The notes below the pieces were generated by a model, which did no database searches, was not told where the DNA came from, and was given only the letters and a program-made list of their open reading frames with translations. The position numbers and the translations under genes were made by a program. This document shows, one piece after another, positions 34,843 to 43,529 of a DNA stretch of 64,000 nucleotides. The stretch lies in contig NZ_CP051630.1 in assembly GCF_012848855.1 (NCBI RefSeq), positions 2,211,501 through 2,275,500 on the forward strand, written 5' to 3'. The number at the start of each line of letters is the position of its first letter. The first letter of the stretch is position 1. This DNA comes from Pyruvatibacter mobilis. GTDB lineage: Bacteria; Pseudomonadota; Alphaproteobacteria; CGMCC-115125.

Positions 34843-35107
34843 CAGTTTTATCGGACTCGCATCTGCCCCGCGCCGTCTCGGCCGGCAGGGCAATAATGAT
34901 TCAGGGAAGAATGAAGGGGGGTCTCACTCCCGGTCCGGCCCCGGCGCCTGACCTGTCTCAGGCTGCCGCGCCCCGAACCGGGCCGCTAATTCGCGTCACG
35001 CTGATGGTCCATATCCGCTGCATGGGAAGCTTGTAGCAGGGCCGGTGAGAGGGCGTAAAGCGCTTGGGCACAAGGTTTTTTGCTGATCGCGGCAGCATCC
35101 TGCCCGG

Positions 35108-36055
35108 TCAGGCGGCAGGGTTTGCGAGGATCGAGCGGGCGGTATCAGCGTCCGCTGCAATCTGGGCCTTCAGGGCGTCCAGGCCGTCGAATTTCTGTTC
35201 AGCGCGGATGAAGCCCATGAGGGAGACGCGCAGATGGGCGCCATAGATATCGCCTGCGAAGTCGAACAGATTGACCTCCAGCAGCACGTCTTCCTTGTTG
35301 AAGGTCGGCCGCTTGCCGAGATTGGCGACCCCCTTGTAGGTGCCCTTGTGGGGGCCGTCCTCGATCTCGACCTCCACCGCGTAGACGCCGAATTTGGGCG
35401 GCACCACGCCGTCGAGCTGCACGTTGGCGGTGGGGAAACCGATGGTCCGTCCACGCTTGTCGCCATCCAGCACCCGGCCTTCGATGAACCAGGGGCGGCC
35501 GAGCAGGCGGGCTGCGTCTTCCACGCGGCCCTCGCTCAAGGCCTCGCGCACGCGGGTGGAGGAAAAGACTTCGCCGTCTCCCTCGCCCTGAGCTGAAACA
35601 ACCGTCACGCCGAAGCCCTCCATGTCGCCCATATAGCGCAGGGCCGTAATGTCCCCTGCCCGGCCCTTGCCGAAGCAGAAATCATAACCCACCACCACAT
35701 GGACCGCACCAAGGCCCTTTACCAGCACGTCAGACACGAATTCCGGCGCGGTGAGGGAGGCCATGTGCTTGTCGAAGGGCAGCGCATAGGTGATATCGAC
35801 ACCGTTTTCCGCCAGCAGCCCCACCTTGGCGCGGAAGGAGGACAGGCGGAAAAACGGGGCATCCGGGGCGAAGTACTGCCGGGGATGGGGTTCGAAAACG
35901 AGAACGGCCACGGGCACGCCCATATCAGCTGCCAGAGCCCGGGCCTGGCCGATCACCGCCTGGTGGCCTCGATGCACCCCGTCGAAATTGCCGATGGCGA
36001 CCACAGCCCCGCGGGCAGCGTCCGGCACGTCTTTATAGTGTCGGATGATCCGCAT
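35108..36055 (-). CDS. ribF: Bifunctional riboflavin kinase / FMN adenylyltransferase
   Basis: The FAD synthetase half shows VAIGNFDGVHRGHQAVI (H-x-G-H nucleotidyl-transfer motif) and FGKGRAGD; the flavokinase half starts near residue 185 with GDKRGRTIGFPTANV. The 315-residue length is standard. I chose the ATG at 36055 (MRIIRHYKDV), the usual N terminus, rather than one at 36106. It makes FMN and FAD. It lies upstream of ileS on the same strand, with a 265-base gap in which I see nothing certain. Confidence 0.95.
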   Translation of the reverse strand: MRIIRHYKDVPDAARGAVVAIGNFDGVHRGHQAVIGQARALAADMGVPVAVLVFEPHPRQYFAPDAPFFRLSSFRAKVGLLAENGVDITYALPFDKHMASLTAPEFVSDVLVKGLGAVHVVVGYDFCFGKGRAGDITALRYMGDMEGFGVTVVSAQGEGDGEVFSSTRVREALSEGRVEDAARLLGRPWFIEGRVLDGDKRGRTIGFPTANVQLDGVVPPKFGVYAVEVEIEDGPHKGTYKGVANLGKRPTFNKEDVLLEVNLFDFAGDIYGAHLRVSLMGFIRAEQKFDGLDALKAQIAADADTARSILANPAA

Positions 36056-36392
36056 GATGACGGGCGATGGTCCTTCCAGAATATGCAGGCCGTCCCGGAC
36101 GGCCATCGGACCGCGGGGAGAGCGGGCCCATAAGGCAGCTCCCCGCCTGGCGCCGGGAGCCCGGGTTCCCCTAAATCTTCAATGGGCTATGCGTCAAGTC
36201 CGGCCCCTTTTATGGGGCGTGCAAGGTGGTTTGCCCCAACCGGGCGTCATGTATCACCGGGACAAACTCAACCGCAGATTGGTAATTTGACCTGATCACA
36301 CCGCTGTTAACGGTTTTTCAAAAGCACAGCCCTACTCTGCCGCCATGTGCAAAGGAATTGCACCCGAAACGAGAACGAGCTGAGGCACTACG
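36056..36392. other. Divergent intergenic region, ribF / cheY-like gene
   Basis: This is 337 bases between divergent starts. It holds a small hairpin, GCCCC (36203-36207) and GGGGC (36214-36218), and an AT-richer stretch from about 36280 that should contain the cheY promoter. A CtrA-like box lies at 36307-36321. No gene is supported here. Confidence 0.5.
36307..36321 (+). promoter_or_regulatory. CtrA-like box upstream of the cheY-like gene
   Basis: TTAA-N7-TCAA differs by one base from the CtrA consensus TTAA-N7-TTAA. It lies 72 bases before the start codon. The same variant, inverted, lies upstream of the TipF-like gene. Binding is not shown. Confidence 0.4.
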
Positions 36393-36779
36393 ATGGCTGT
36401 GAACATGTCCATGCCGATCCTGGTGGTCGATGATTACAAGACCATGATCCGTATTATCCGAAACCTGCTGAAACAGCTGGGTTTTTCGGATGTGGATGAA
36501 GCTGCAGACGGATCCGAGGCATTCGCCAAGATGAAGGAGCGCAACTACGGGCTCGTCATCTCCGACTGGAACATGGAACCGATGACCGGCTATCAGCTGC
36601 TCAAGGAAGTGCGGTCGGACGAGGCATTGAAGCCCACCCCGTTCATCCTGATTACGGCCGAGTCCAAAACCGAGAATGTGATCGCCGCCAAAAAGGCCGG
36701 TGTGAACAATTACATCGTGAAGCCGTTCAACGCGGCCACGCTGAAAAGCAAGATCGAAGCGGTTATCGGCGAATTCTAA
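36393..36779 (+). CDS. CheY-like single-domain response regulator
   Basis: This is a 128-residue stand-alone receiver domain. The acidic pair is Asp13/Asp14 (VVDDYKTM), the phospho-acceptor is Asp58 (ISDWNMEPMTG), and the switch residues are Thr88 (LITAES) and Lys110 (YIVKPFN). The W-N-M-x-P-M-x-G segment after the acceptor is typical of CheY rather than of transcription factors. It probably acts at the flagellar switch or as a phosphate sink. No other che operon genes adjoin it, though an MCP gene and a TipF-like gene lie within 5 kb. Confidence 0.93.
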   Translation: MAVNMSMPILVVDDYKTMIRIIRNLLKQLGFSDVDEAADGSEAFAKMKERNYGLVISDWNMEPMTGYQLLKEVRSDEALKPTPFILITAESKTENVIAAKKAGVNNYIVKPFNAATLKSKIEAVIGEF

Positions 36780-36788
36780 TCGCCCCGC

Positions 36789-37694
36789 TCAGGTCCAGCT
36801 CAAGCGCGAAATGGCGTACCGGGGCGAAAGCTCCCGGTGCGCCAGCGTCGTTTTAAGGGCTGTTTCATCGGGATTATCTGCATCATCGCCGAATTCGGCG
36901 GCATGAATGCCGGACGTAATGAACAGGGCATCCATGCCCTGATCCCGGGCCCCGGGGATATCCGTCGGCAGACCGTCCCCCACAAACAGCACCCGCTCCC
37001 ACTTGCCCGCCTCGCGCCTGACGCCAAGGGTGGCCAGCATTTCGCGGGCCAGACGGTAGATCGGGGCGTGCGGCTTGCCCGCATACAGGGCAGTGCCGCC
37101 AAGTTCCTCGTAGAGTTCGGCGAGTGAGCCGGCGCAGGTGATCAGCTTCGGCCCGCGCTCCACCACGAGGTCGGGGTTGGCACAGATCATCGGCATGCCC
37201 CTGGGCACCAGCTCTTCAAACAGCTTTCGGTAATCCTCCGCCGTCTCGGTCTCGTCGTCCCACGGGCCGGTGCAGATGATGAAATCCGCCTCAGCCTCAG
37301 GGTCGCCTGACCGGACCACATCCATGCCGTCGAACAGGGTGAGGTCACGATCCGGACCCAGATGGAAACAGCGGCGGCCGAAATTGCCTTCCTTCACCAT
37401 CACGCGGGTGGAATCGCCTGACGTGACGATGGCGTCCCAGGCATCTTCAGGCACGCCGATGCCTGCCAGCTGCGGAGGGATCCCCTCGACCGGCCGGGGC
37501 GAGTTGGACACCAGCACCACCGGCCCCCGCGTCTCCCGGAACCGCTTCAGTGCCGCGCAGGCCTTGAGATGCGGCACCTTGCCATTGTGGATCACGCCCC
37601 AGACGTCACACAGGATGGCGTCATAGCCGTCGGCGATGTCGCCGAGGCTGGTGATGAGGCTTGTGTCGGGGAGGGTGCGGGATGTGTCTGCCAT
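36789..37694 (-). CDS. HAD-IIA family hydrolase (TIGR01459 type)
   Basis: The 301-residue protein has HAD motif I in ILCDVWGVIHNG, motif II in VLVSNSPRP, the IIA-type cap and motif IV in FVGDGLPTDIPGARDQG. The family is common in alphaproteobacteria and is annotated as a putative sugar or nucleotide phosphatase; the substrate is unknown. The ATG at 37694 is chosen because the frame upstream to 37949 is compositionally unlike coding sequence. It is convergent with the cheY-like gene. Confidence 0.9.
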   Translation of the reverse strand: MADTSRTLPDTSLITSLGDIADGYDAILCDVWGVIHNGKVPHLKACAALKRFRETRGPVVLVSNSPRPVEGIPPQLAGIGVPEDAWDAIVTSGDSTRVMVKEGNFGRRCFHLGPDRDLTLFDGMDVVRSGDPEAEADFIICTGPWDDETETAEDYRKLFEELVPRGMPMICANPDLVVERGPKLITCAGSLAELYEELGGTALYAGKPHAPIYRLAREMLATLGVRREAGKWERVLFVGDGLPTDIPGARDQGMDALFITSGIHAAEFGDDADNPDETALKTTLAHRELSPRYAISRLSWT

Positions 37695-37770
37695 GGCGGC
37701 GGAGGTAGCGGCCGGGCGGGACAGCGTCAAGCGACAGTTTGGCGGTATGAGGCCAGCGGGTGGGTGCCGG

Positions 37771-39063
37771 TTACTGGACCCGGACCTCGCGCAGTTCGCG
37801 CACCGGGTCGGCAAGCGGGTCGGCGGGGGCAGATAGTGCGTCCTCACGCACGGCCCGCGGCTCACCGAACAGGAAGCCCTGGCCGAACTCGATATCCATG
37901 TCGAGGACGGCAACGGCGGTGCGCTCGTCCTCGATGCGTTCAGCAACAATATCGATGCCGTTGCGCTCGAACAGGGCCTTGAGGTCTTCGGCCCGTACCA
38001 GCGAGCCGGTGCCGCGCATGTCGCCCACCAGCAGATTGGCGGGCACCTTCACATAGCGGAAGCCCATGTCGTAGAGCTCGCTCAGATTCATGTCGAGGCG
38101 GCGCACATGGTCCATGGAGAAGCGGAAGCCGAGCGCGTGCAAGGCGTCAAGGCTGGCGCGCTCGATGGGCCCCAGGCCGTCAATGGCCGATTGCGAGAAC
38201 TCGAAGAACATGGCGCCGGTGAGGTCCGCATTGTGCTCCATGAACTCGACGAATTGCGGGAAGAACTCGGAATCGAGCAGCGAGTGAACGGAGATGTTGC
38301 AGAAGACGCCGATGTCGCGGTTGCGCGCCACAAGGCGGCGGACCACCTGCACGCAGCGGAACAGCAGGAGGTTGTCGACCACCGGCATCATGCCGGCGGG
38401 TTCTGCCACGCGCATGTAGTCGCCCGGCATGATGATTTCGCCCTCAGGCCCGCGCAGGCGCGACAGGCCTTCATAGAAGCGGGTGCGGCGCTGCGGCAGG
38501 GTGACAATAGGCTGGAGATAAAGATCGACCCGGTTCTCCTCCAGCGAATTGCGGATGGTCTCGATCATCTCGCCTTCGGTCACAGGTTCAGCGGCATCGC
38601 TGTCGAGCGGCAGGCGGGTCTGGCCGGGTTCAAGCGGGTCCGGACGGTCGCCGGCGCGGCGGGCCTGGTTGCCCCCACGGACGCCGGCCTCAACGCTTTC
38701 GGCGAGCCCCTTCACCAGAGTTTCGACGAGGCGCACTTCGCTTGAAATCTGTTCGTTGCGGGCGGCCGTCTGGGTGTCGAGGGCGTCTTCCAGCTCCTCC
38801 ATGCGGCTGCGCATCTGTTCCATGTCGCGGGTCATGGCGGCGGTGAGGGTGCGCATGCCGCGCAGTTCCGCTTCCGCCGTTGCGCGCTCCTGGATGCGGC
38901 CGACAAGGGCATGCACCTGGCCGGCAAACAAAAGCATGACAGCCCCGATAAGTACGGCGGCCTGCACCTCCACCCCGCCGGCACGGTGCAGCGCCAGCGA
39001 TACCGCCGCGATGAGCAGGGTGTAGGAGGCGAAGATCAGGCCGTTATTGAGCCATGACGGCAT
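37771..39063 (-). CDS. tipF: TipF-like membrane protein with degenerate EAL domain
   Basis: The 430-residue protein has two N-terminal membrane segments (about residues 8-27 and 35-54), a coiled coil (55-125) and an EAL domain (165-420). The EAL signature reads Glu-Gly-Leu (YEGLSRLRG, 198-200). The loop that is DDFGTG in active phosphodiesterases reads SMDHVRRLD. VAERIEDE and FGQGFLFGEP remain. The architecture matches Caulobacter TipF, which binds c-di-GMP without hydrolysing it and positions flagellar assembly. The start is the ATG at 39063; a longer frame to 39255 overlaps a promoter region. Confidence 0.78.
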   Translation of the reverse strand: MPSWLNNGLIFASYTLLIAAVSLALHRAGGVEVQAAVLIGAVMLLFAGQVHALVGRIQERATAEAELRGMRTLTAAMTRDMEQMRSRMEELEDALDTQTAARNEQISSEVRLVETLVKGLAESVEAGVRGGNQARRAGDRPDPLEPGQTRLPLDSDAAEPVTEGEMIETIRNSLEENRVDLYLQPIVTLPQRRTRFYEGLSRLRGPEGEIIMPGDYMRVAEPAGMMPVVDNLLLFRCVQVVRRLVARNRDIGVFCNISVHSLLDSEFFPQFVEFMEHNADLTGAMFFEFSQSAIDGLGPIERASLDALHALGFRFSMDHVRRLDMNLSELYDMGFRYVKVPANLLVGDMRGTGSLVRAEDLKALFERNGIDIVAERIEDERTAVAVLDMDIEFGQGFLFGEPRAVREDALSAPADPLADPVRELREVRVQ

Positions 39064-39161
39064 CGGCAGGCACTTTCCCAGGACCGGTCGCGCGACCGGC
39101 GGCGGAGACGGATGGTCCCCATGGTGAACAGATTCTTGCGGGCAAGTGTCGTCACCAGTCT

Positions 39162-39176
39162 TTGAGAAAGTGTTAA
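39162..39176 (-). promoter_or_regulatory. CtrA-like box upstream of the TipF-like gene
   Basis: Read on the minus strand it is TTAA-N7-TCAA with GG in front; on the plus strand it is TTGA-N7-TTAACC. It lies about 99 bases before the start codon and matches the box at 36307. One mismatch from the CtrA consensus. Confidence 0.4.
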
Positions 39177-39199
39177 CCAAGCCGGATTCTGAAGGGACA

Positions 39200-39601
39200 C
39201 TATACTCCGTCCGCTTGCTGGCTCTCCTCCTCGCGCTTTCGACGAATTTCAGCATAAAACCGGTTACACCTGCGGGAACCGATTTCTTGCCTCAGATCAC
39301 GGAAATACCCTGTCAAAGCCAACCCGACCATAATTACAAAACCGATTGCTGCGTCAGTGTTGAATTCAAATTCACGGTAGTGAACCCCAACTATCTGTGC
39401 GGAGAAGCCTGCCGCGAGGAGCAGTATTCCAAGTTTTGTATCGATACGTTGCAGTATCAGCTCGCGGGCGAAGTACGAGTTTGAGTCGAAGTACGTCCCT
39501 GAAAGAGCCTCGATATGCTGATCGGAGGAGAAGCCAATGGCCAATCCAAGGACCAATACCCCGTATATGTCTAAGCACAATCCAACGTCAGTGAATGTCA
39601 T
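39200..39601 (-). CDS. Small low-GC membrane protein of unknown function
   Basis: The 133-residue protein has about three hydrophobic segments (residues 5-24, 57-75 and 82-99) and a charged C-terminal tail (RRKREEES). I do not recognise the family. GGGAGATGGG precedes the ATG at 39601. Base composition is clearly lower in G+C than both neighbours, which suggests recent acquisition. A plus-strand reading frame over the same bases has no ribosome site and is not preferred. Confidence 0.6.
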   Translation of the reverse strand: MTFTDVGLCLDIYGVLVLGLAIGFSSDQHIEALSGTYFDSNSYFARELILQRIDTKLGILLLAAGFSAQIVGVHYREFEFNTDAAIGFVIMVGLALTGYFRDLRQEIGSRRCNRFYAEIRRKREEESQQADGV

Positions 39602-39640
39602 GTCCCATCTCCCTCGGACACGAGCATATCAGCAATAACA

Positions 39641-40204
39641 ATGCGCCACCGCACGCCCCCAATCGGCCCTGACGGGCTCTGGATCTTCGGCTACGGCTCG
39701 CTGATGTGGGAGCCGGGCTTTGCCTATCGGCGGGCCGAGCGGGCGCAGGTGACCGGCTGGCACCGGCGGATGAGCATGATGGGCTCCAAGTCCTATGGCT
39801 GGGTCAGCCGCCCGGGGCTGGCAGCGGGCCTGCATCCCGGCGGCGTTGTGGACGGGATTGCGTTCCTGCTGGCGCCGGAGGACTGCCCGGCCACCCTGCC
39901 CGTCCTGTCGGCGCGGGAATGGGCCTATCTGGCGGTGATGGCCCCGGCGCGGCTTGCCTCCGGCGAACGGGTGCGGGCCCTCACCTATGTGGCGCATCCG
40001 ACCAATGGGCGGTTTCATCCGCACCGGCCACGCGGTGATTTTTTGCGGCGGCTCAACCACGGGGTCGGCCGCAAGGGGGCGGCGGCGGACTATCTGCGGC
40101 TGTCGGCGGAAGCACTGACGGCCCACGGGGTCTATCTGAGCGACCTGCACGATCTGGTGCCGCTGATCGACCGCGGACGGGCTGCCACCGCAAAGCGCAG
40201 GTGA
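39641..40204 (+). CDS. ChaC-like gamma-glutamylcyclotransferase
   Basis: The 187-residue protein opens with LWIFGYGSLMWEPGF, the Y-G-S-L substrate-binding motif of the gamma-glutamylcyclotransferase fold. LSAREWAYLAV carries the likely catalytic Glu. The overall plan matches glutathione-specific ChaC enzymes, which release 5-oxoproline and Cys-Gly from glutathione. A glutathione peroxidase gene follows 97 bases downstream, so a glutathione theme is plausible. Confidence 0.9.
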   Translation: MRHRTPPIGPDGLWIFGYGSLMWEPGFAYRRAERAQVTGWHRRMSMMGSKSYGWVSRPGLAAGLHPGGVVDGIAFLLAPEDCPATLPVLSAREWAYLAVMAPARLASGERVRALTYVAHPTNGRFHPHRPRGDFLRRLNHGVGRKGAAADYLRLSAEALTAHGVYLSDLHDLVPLIDRGRAATAKRR

Positions 40205-40301
40205 CGCTAGGGAATCGACGGCAAAGCGTGATACATGCAGGGCCGTCAGCGACCGCGGGGGCAGTGTAGGCCTCCCCGCGCGCCAGTTCGAGGAGCCCGC
40301 C

Positions 40302-40808
40302 ATGAGCACGCCCAAAGCCGCCGGCAAGACCGCCCATGACTTCACCTTCCCCGCCATCACCGGTGGTGAGATCAATCTGGCCGACTACAAGGGCCGGACG
40401 CTTCTGGTGGTGAACACGGCGAGCGAATGCGGCTTCACCCCGCAATATGGCGATCTGCAGCGCCTGTGGGAGCGCTACAAGGATCGCGGACTTGTCGTGC
40501 TGGGCGTGCCTTCCAATGATTTCGGCGCACAGGAGCCGGGCACGGACGCGGAAATCCATGATTTCTGCACCGCCACCTATCACGTCGATTTTCCGATGAC
40601 GGCCAAGCAGCGCGTGACCGGCGCGGATGCGCACCCCTTCTATGCCTGGGTGGCATCCGAAGGCGGTGACGCGGCAATCCCGGCGTGGAACTTTCACAAG
40701 CTGCTGATCGGCCCGGACGGCACATTCCTGAGGAGCTTCAGCTCCAAGGTGACGCCGATGTCGGATGAGCTGCTGCGTGACCTGCGCCTTGTGGTCGAGG
40801 ACGCCTAG
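40302..40808 (+). CDS. Glutathione peroxidase family protein
   Basis: The 168-residue thioredoxin-fold peroxidase has the peroxidatic Cys43 in NTASECGFTPQY, Gln77 in PSNDFGAQEPG and the Trp-Asn pair in PAWNFHKLL. The tetrad (Cys, Gln, Trp, Asn) is complete, with Cys in place of selenocysteine. Bacterial members often use thioredoxin rather than glutathione as reductant. It has no signal peptide, so it is cytoplasmic. Confidence 0.93.
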   Translation: MSTPKAAGKTAHDFTFPAITGGEINLADYKGRTLLVVNTASECGFTPQYGDLQRLWERYKDRGLVVLGVPSNDFGAQEPGTDAEIHDFCTATYHVDFPMTAKQRVTGADAHPFYAWVASEGGDAAIPAWNFHKLLIGPDGTFLRSFSSKVTPMSDELLRDLRLVVEDA

Positions 40809-40849
40809 GCTCCGCCCCGGTGTCCGCGTTTCCATATGCGGCACAGTTT

Positions 40850-40864
40850 TTAGCGCGGCTTTAA
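40850..40864 (+). promoter_or_regulatory. CtrA-like box upstream of the 100-residue protein / MCP genes
   Basis: TTAG-N7-TTAA followed by CC has one mismatch to the CtrA consensus. It lies 73 bases before the GTG of the small membrane protein gene that precedes the chemoreceptor gene. Confidence 0.4.
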
Positions 40865-40936
40865 CCTGACGCGTGCTTGGCTATCCCGTGACGTGAATTC
40901 GCCGGCAACCCGGCGGAGGATGATCGGGGTTCAAGG

Positions 40937-41239
40937 GTGCGCGACTTTCTGCCTGCCATATCACTTGCGGTTTTCGGACTGGGCGTCCTTGCGGCGCTTA
41001 CGGTGATGCCTGCTGCCGGGAAACCGGCGGTCCTGGTGTTCGGGTCCGATCTCAGCAGCAATGAACGTTTTGTCCGGACGGCGATGCTGGGAGGCAGGGT
41101 CGTGAACCTGCCTGCCGACGGACACCTGATCTACGCCACTTTCGACACCCTGCCCGCTCCGGACGCGTTTCTGCGTCAGGGCGTGGTGGTGATGCTCAAT
41201 GCGGCCGGCGCGCGTGGCTGCGCCGGGCAGCAAGTCTGA
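40937..41239 (+). CDS. Hypothetical membrane-anchored protein preceding the MCP gene
   Basis: The 100-residue protein has one N-terminal hydrophobic segment (about residues 5-25) and a small extracytoplasmic domain (PAVLVFGSDLSSNERFVRTA, GRVVNLPADGHLIYATFD). I do not recognise the family. The start is GTG at 40937; no other in-frame start is better. It lies 61 bases before the chemoreceptor gene on the same strand, so co-transcription and a helper role in signalling are possible. Confidence 0.55.
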   Translation: MRDFLPAISLAVFGLGVLAALTVMPAAGKPAVLVFGSDLSSNERFVRTAMLGGRVVNLPADGHLIYATFDTLPAPDAFLRQGVVVMLNAAGARGCAGQQV

Positions 41240-41300
41240 CTTGTCTCTTACCTCAGCGGCCGGGCGCTGACCCGGTCCCTCCAAACGGACGTCAAGCACG

Positions 41301-42758
41301 ATGGAACAGATCAAGGAAATCCGGGCGACAGCCAGCAAGGCGCTTATGGCCTTCCTGTGGGTGCAGGTGGGTGTGGCCGCTCTTCTGGGCAGTGTGACCG
41401 AGCAGCCGATGCTGGCGCCGGTCCTGATGATGGCGGGCCTTGCCCTCATCAACACGGCCTCCTGGGCAACCGGCCAGGGCAACGCGCAGAACCGGCTGAC
41501 GACGGGTGTCGCCGTTGCGCTGAGTGTCGCTGTGCTGGTGTACCAGATGGCCGGGCATCCGTGGCAGATCGACCTGCACATGTATTTCTTCGCCAGCCTT
41601 GCCATCCTCGTGGCTCTGGCGGATAGCCGGGCGCTGCTGCTGTCGGCAGCCGTGATTGCGGTGCATCACCTGGCGCTCAACTTCCTGCTGCCCATGGCAG
41701 TGTTTCCGGACGGTACGGATCTGCTGCGGGTGGTGCTGCATGCGGTGATCGTGGTGCTGGAAACAGCAGCGCTCTACTGGCTCTGCGAACGGCTGGTGGC
41801 GGGTTTCACGGCGGCGGAAACCTCGGTTGCCAAGGCCAATGAGGCGCTGGCCCAGGTCGAGAAGCTGACCGAGGAACGCGCCCAGGCTGAAGCCGCACAG
41901 CAGGAGGAACGCCGCCGGCAGATGTTGCAGGTGGCAGAAGACCTAGAACGCGAAGTGCGCGGCGTTGTCGAGAGCGTTAACCATGCAGCGGCGCAGGCAA
42001 ACGCAGCGGCGGCACAGGTGACATCAGCGACGGACGCGGCCACCGGCCGGTGCGAAGCGGTTTCCCACGCATCCGCCGAATCCGCCAGCAGCGTGCAGGT
42101 GGTGGCGGCGGCAACCGAAGAGCTTGGGGCCTCCATCGCGCAGATTGCCCAGCGCATCGGTGATTCAAGCCATGCCGCCAAGGCTGCCGTGGGTGAAACC
42201 GACACGGCGGTGGAAGCTGCCGGTCGTCTCAACGACGCGACGGACCAGATCGGCAAGGTCATCAGCCTCATCGAGGATATTGCCAGCCAGACCAACCTGC
42301 TGGCACTCAACGCCACCATCGAGGCCGCACGCGCCGGTGAGGCCGGCAAGGGCTTTGCCGTGGTGGCCGGCGAGGTGAAGGGGCTTGCAACCCAGACGGC
42401 CAAGGCCACCGAGGAGATTGCCCAGACCATTGAAAGCATGCGGGCCAGCGCCAACTCGGTGACCGGTGCCATTGAGGCTATCCGCACACGAATCTCCGAC
42501 ATCGACGAGCGGAGCAGCTCTGTGTCGGTTGCGATCGAGGAACAGACCCAGGCGACGACCGAGATCAGCCGCAACACGGATGCCGCCGCCCAGAGCGCGG
42601 GCGCCGTGGACGAGAATATCGGCCAGGTGTTGGAGCAGACGCGGGCATCCTCATCGTCGGCTGCGGAAATCGTCAGCGTCATCGACGAGATGAACAGCCG
42701 GACGAGCACGCTTCAGGGCAGCCTTGACGCCCTGCTGGGCCGGCTGCGGGCGGCCTAG
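41301..42758 (+). CDS. Methyl-accepting chemotaxis protein with polytopic membrane sensor
   Basis: The 485-residue receptor has five or six N-terminal membrane segments within residues 10-170 and no periplasmic ligand domain. A coiled coil and a methyl-accepting signalling domain follow; the hairpin tip reads [40 protein letters not shown] near residue 340. The membrane part holds several His ([24 protein letters not shown]), which could bind a cofactor or metal. There is no HAMP domain. A bidirectional terminator follows. Confidence 0.94.
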   Translation: MEQIKEIRATASKALMAFLWVQVGVAALLGSVTEQPMLAPVLMMAGLALINTASWATGQGNAQNRLTTGVAVALSVAVLVYQMAGHPWQIDLHMYFFASLAILVALADSRALLLSAAVIAVHHLALNFLLPMAVFPDGTDLLRVVLHAVIVVLETAALYWLCERLVAGFTAAETSVAKANEALAQVEKLTEERAQAEAAQQEERRRQMLQVAEDLEREVRGVVESVNHAAAQANAAAAQVTSATDAATGRCEAVSHASAESASSVQVVAAATEELGASIAQIAQRIGDSSHAAKAAVGETDTAVEAAGRLNDATDQIGKVISLIEDIASQTNLLALNATIEAARAGEAGKGFAVVAGEVKGLATQTAKATEEIAQTIESMRASANSVTGAIEAIRTRISDIDERSSSVSVAIEEQTQATTEISRNTDAAAQSAGAVDENIGQVLEQTRASSSSAAEIVSVIDEMNSRTSTLQGSLDALLGRLRAA

Positions 42759-42786
42759 GCTGCGCTGCGACCCACGCATGAAAAAA

Positions 42787-42822
42787 CCGCCTGCCGGGAG
42801 ACCGGCAGGCGGTTTTCTTTTT
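42787..42822. terminator. Bidirectional terminator, MCP / OmpA-like
   Basis: CCGCCTGCCGG (42787-42797), a GAGA loop and CCGGCAGGCGG (42802-42812) form an 11-bp stem. It is preceded by A6 and followed by TTTTCTTTTT, so it works as an intrinsic terminator for both the plus-strand MCP gene and the minus-strand OmpA-like gene. Confidence 0.9.
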
Positions 42823-42842
42823 CTCGGGGCTAAACGTACGCC

Positions 42843-43529
42843 TTAGGAGGCGGTGTTGCCCTGCTCCACCGACGAGGTGGCGCGCAGCGGGGAAATCTGG
42901 ATTTCCACGCGGCGGTTGGCGGCGCGGCCGGCCTCGGTGCTGTTGTCGGCAATCGGGCGTTCTTCGCCGAAGCCCTTCACCAGCAGGCGGCGGCCATCAA
43001 CGCCCTGGCTCACCAGGTACTGGCCGACGGAGCTGGCGCGGCGCAGCGACAGGTCGATGTTGTATTCAGCGGAACCGGTCGAATCCGTGTGGCCCATCAC
43101 GTCGACGAGGGTCTTGTCGAACTCATCGAGCACGATGGCGACGGAGTTCAGCACCTCATAGAAGTTCGGCCGGATGTCCGACTGGTCGACGCCGAAGGTG
43201 ATGTTGGACGGCATGTTGAGGATGATGTTGTCGCCCTGACGCGTCACGCTGACGCCGGTGGACTGCAGACGGTCGCGCAACTTGGCTTCCTGGCGGTCCA
43301 TGTAATAGCCGACACCGGCACCGGCCAGTGCGCCGACGCCTGCGCCGATGAGGACGCGGGTGCGGGTGTCGCCACCACCGATAAGCGCGCCGCCGAGGGC
43401 GCCGACAGCGGCACCCACACCGGCACCGATACCTGCCTTGGATGCCTTGCGTTCACCCGTATAGGGGTCGGTCGTGCAGGCGGCGAGCGCAAGAGCGCCG
43501 GCCGCGACGAGTGCCACTGACTTTTTCAT
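42843..43529 (-). CDS. OmpA family lipoprotein with glycine-zipper segment
   Basis: The 228-residue protein has a lipoprotein signal (MKKSVALVAAGALALAAC) and a Gly-zipper region (GIGAGVGAAVGALGGALIGG, then LIGAGVGALAGAGVGYYMD). An OmpA C-terminal peptidoglycan-binding domain (NITFGVDQSDIRPNF, VMGHTDSTGS, NIDLSLRRASSV, GFGEERPIADN, NRRVEI) follows. It resembles YiaD-type proteins that anchor the outer membrane to peptidoglycan. The ATG at 43529 starts the signal; a longer start at 43568 would spoil it. Confidence 0.93.
   Translation of the reverse strand: MKKSVALVAAGALALAACTTDPYTGERKASKAGIGAGVGAAVGALGGALIGGGDTRTRVLIGAGVGALAGAGVGYYMDRQEAKLRDRLQSTGVSVTRQGDNIILNMPSNITFGVDQSDIRPNFYEVLNSVAIVLDEFDKTLVDVMGHTDSTGSAEYNIDLSLRRASSVGQYLVSQGVDGRRLLVKGFGEERPIADNSTEAGRAANRRVEIQISPLRATSSVEQGNTAS

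Noticed and set aside
39146-39484. A 112-codon plus-strand frame over the small low-GC membrane gene
   Set aside because: It lacks a ribosome site and has no membrane or domain pattern; the minus-strand frame has both a strong ribosome site and TM segments.
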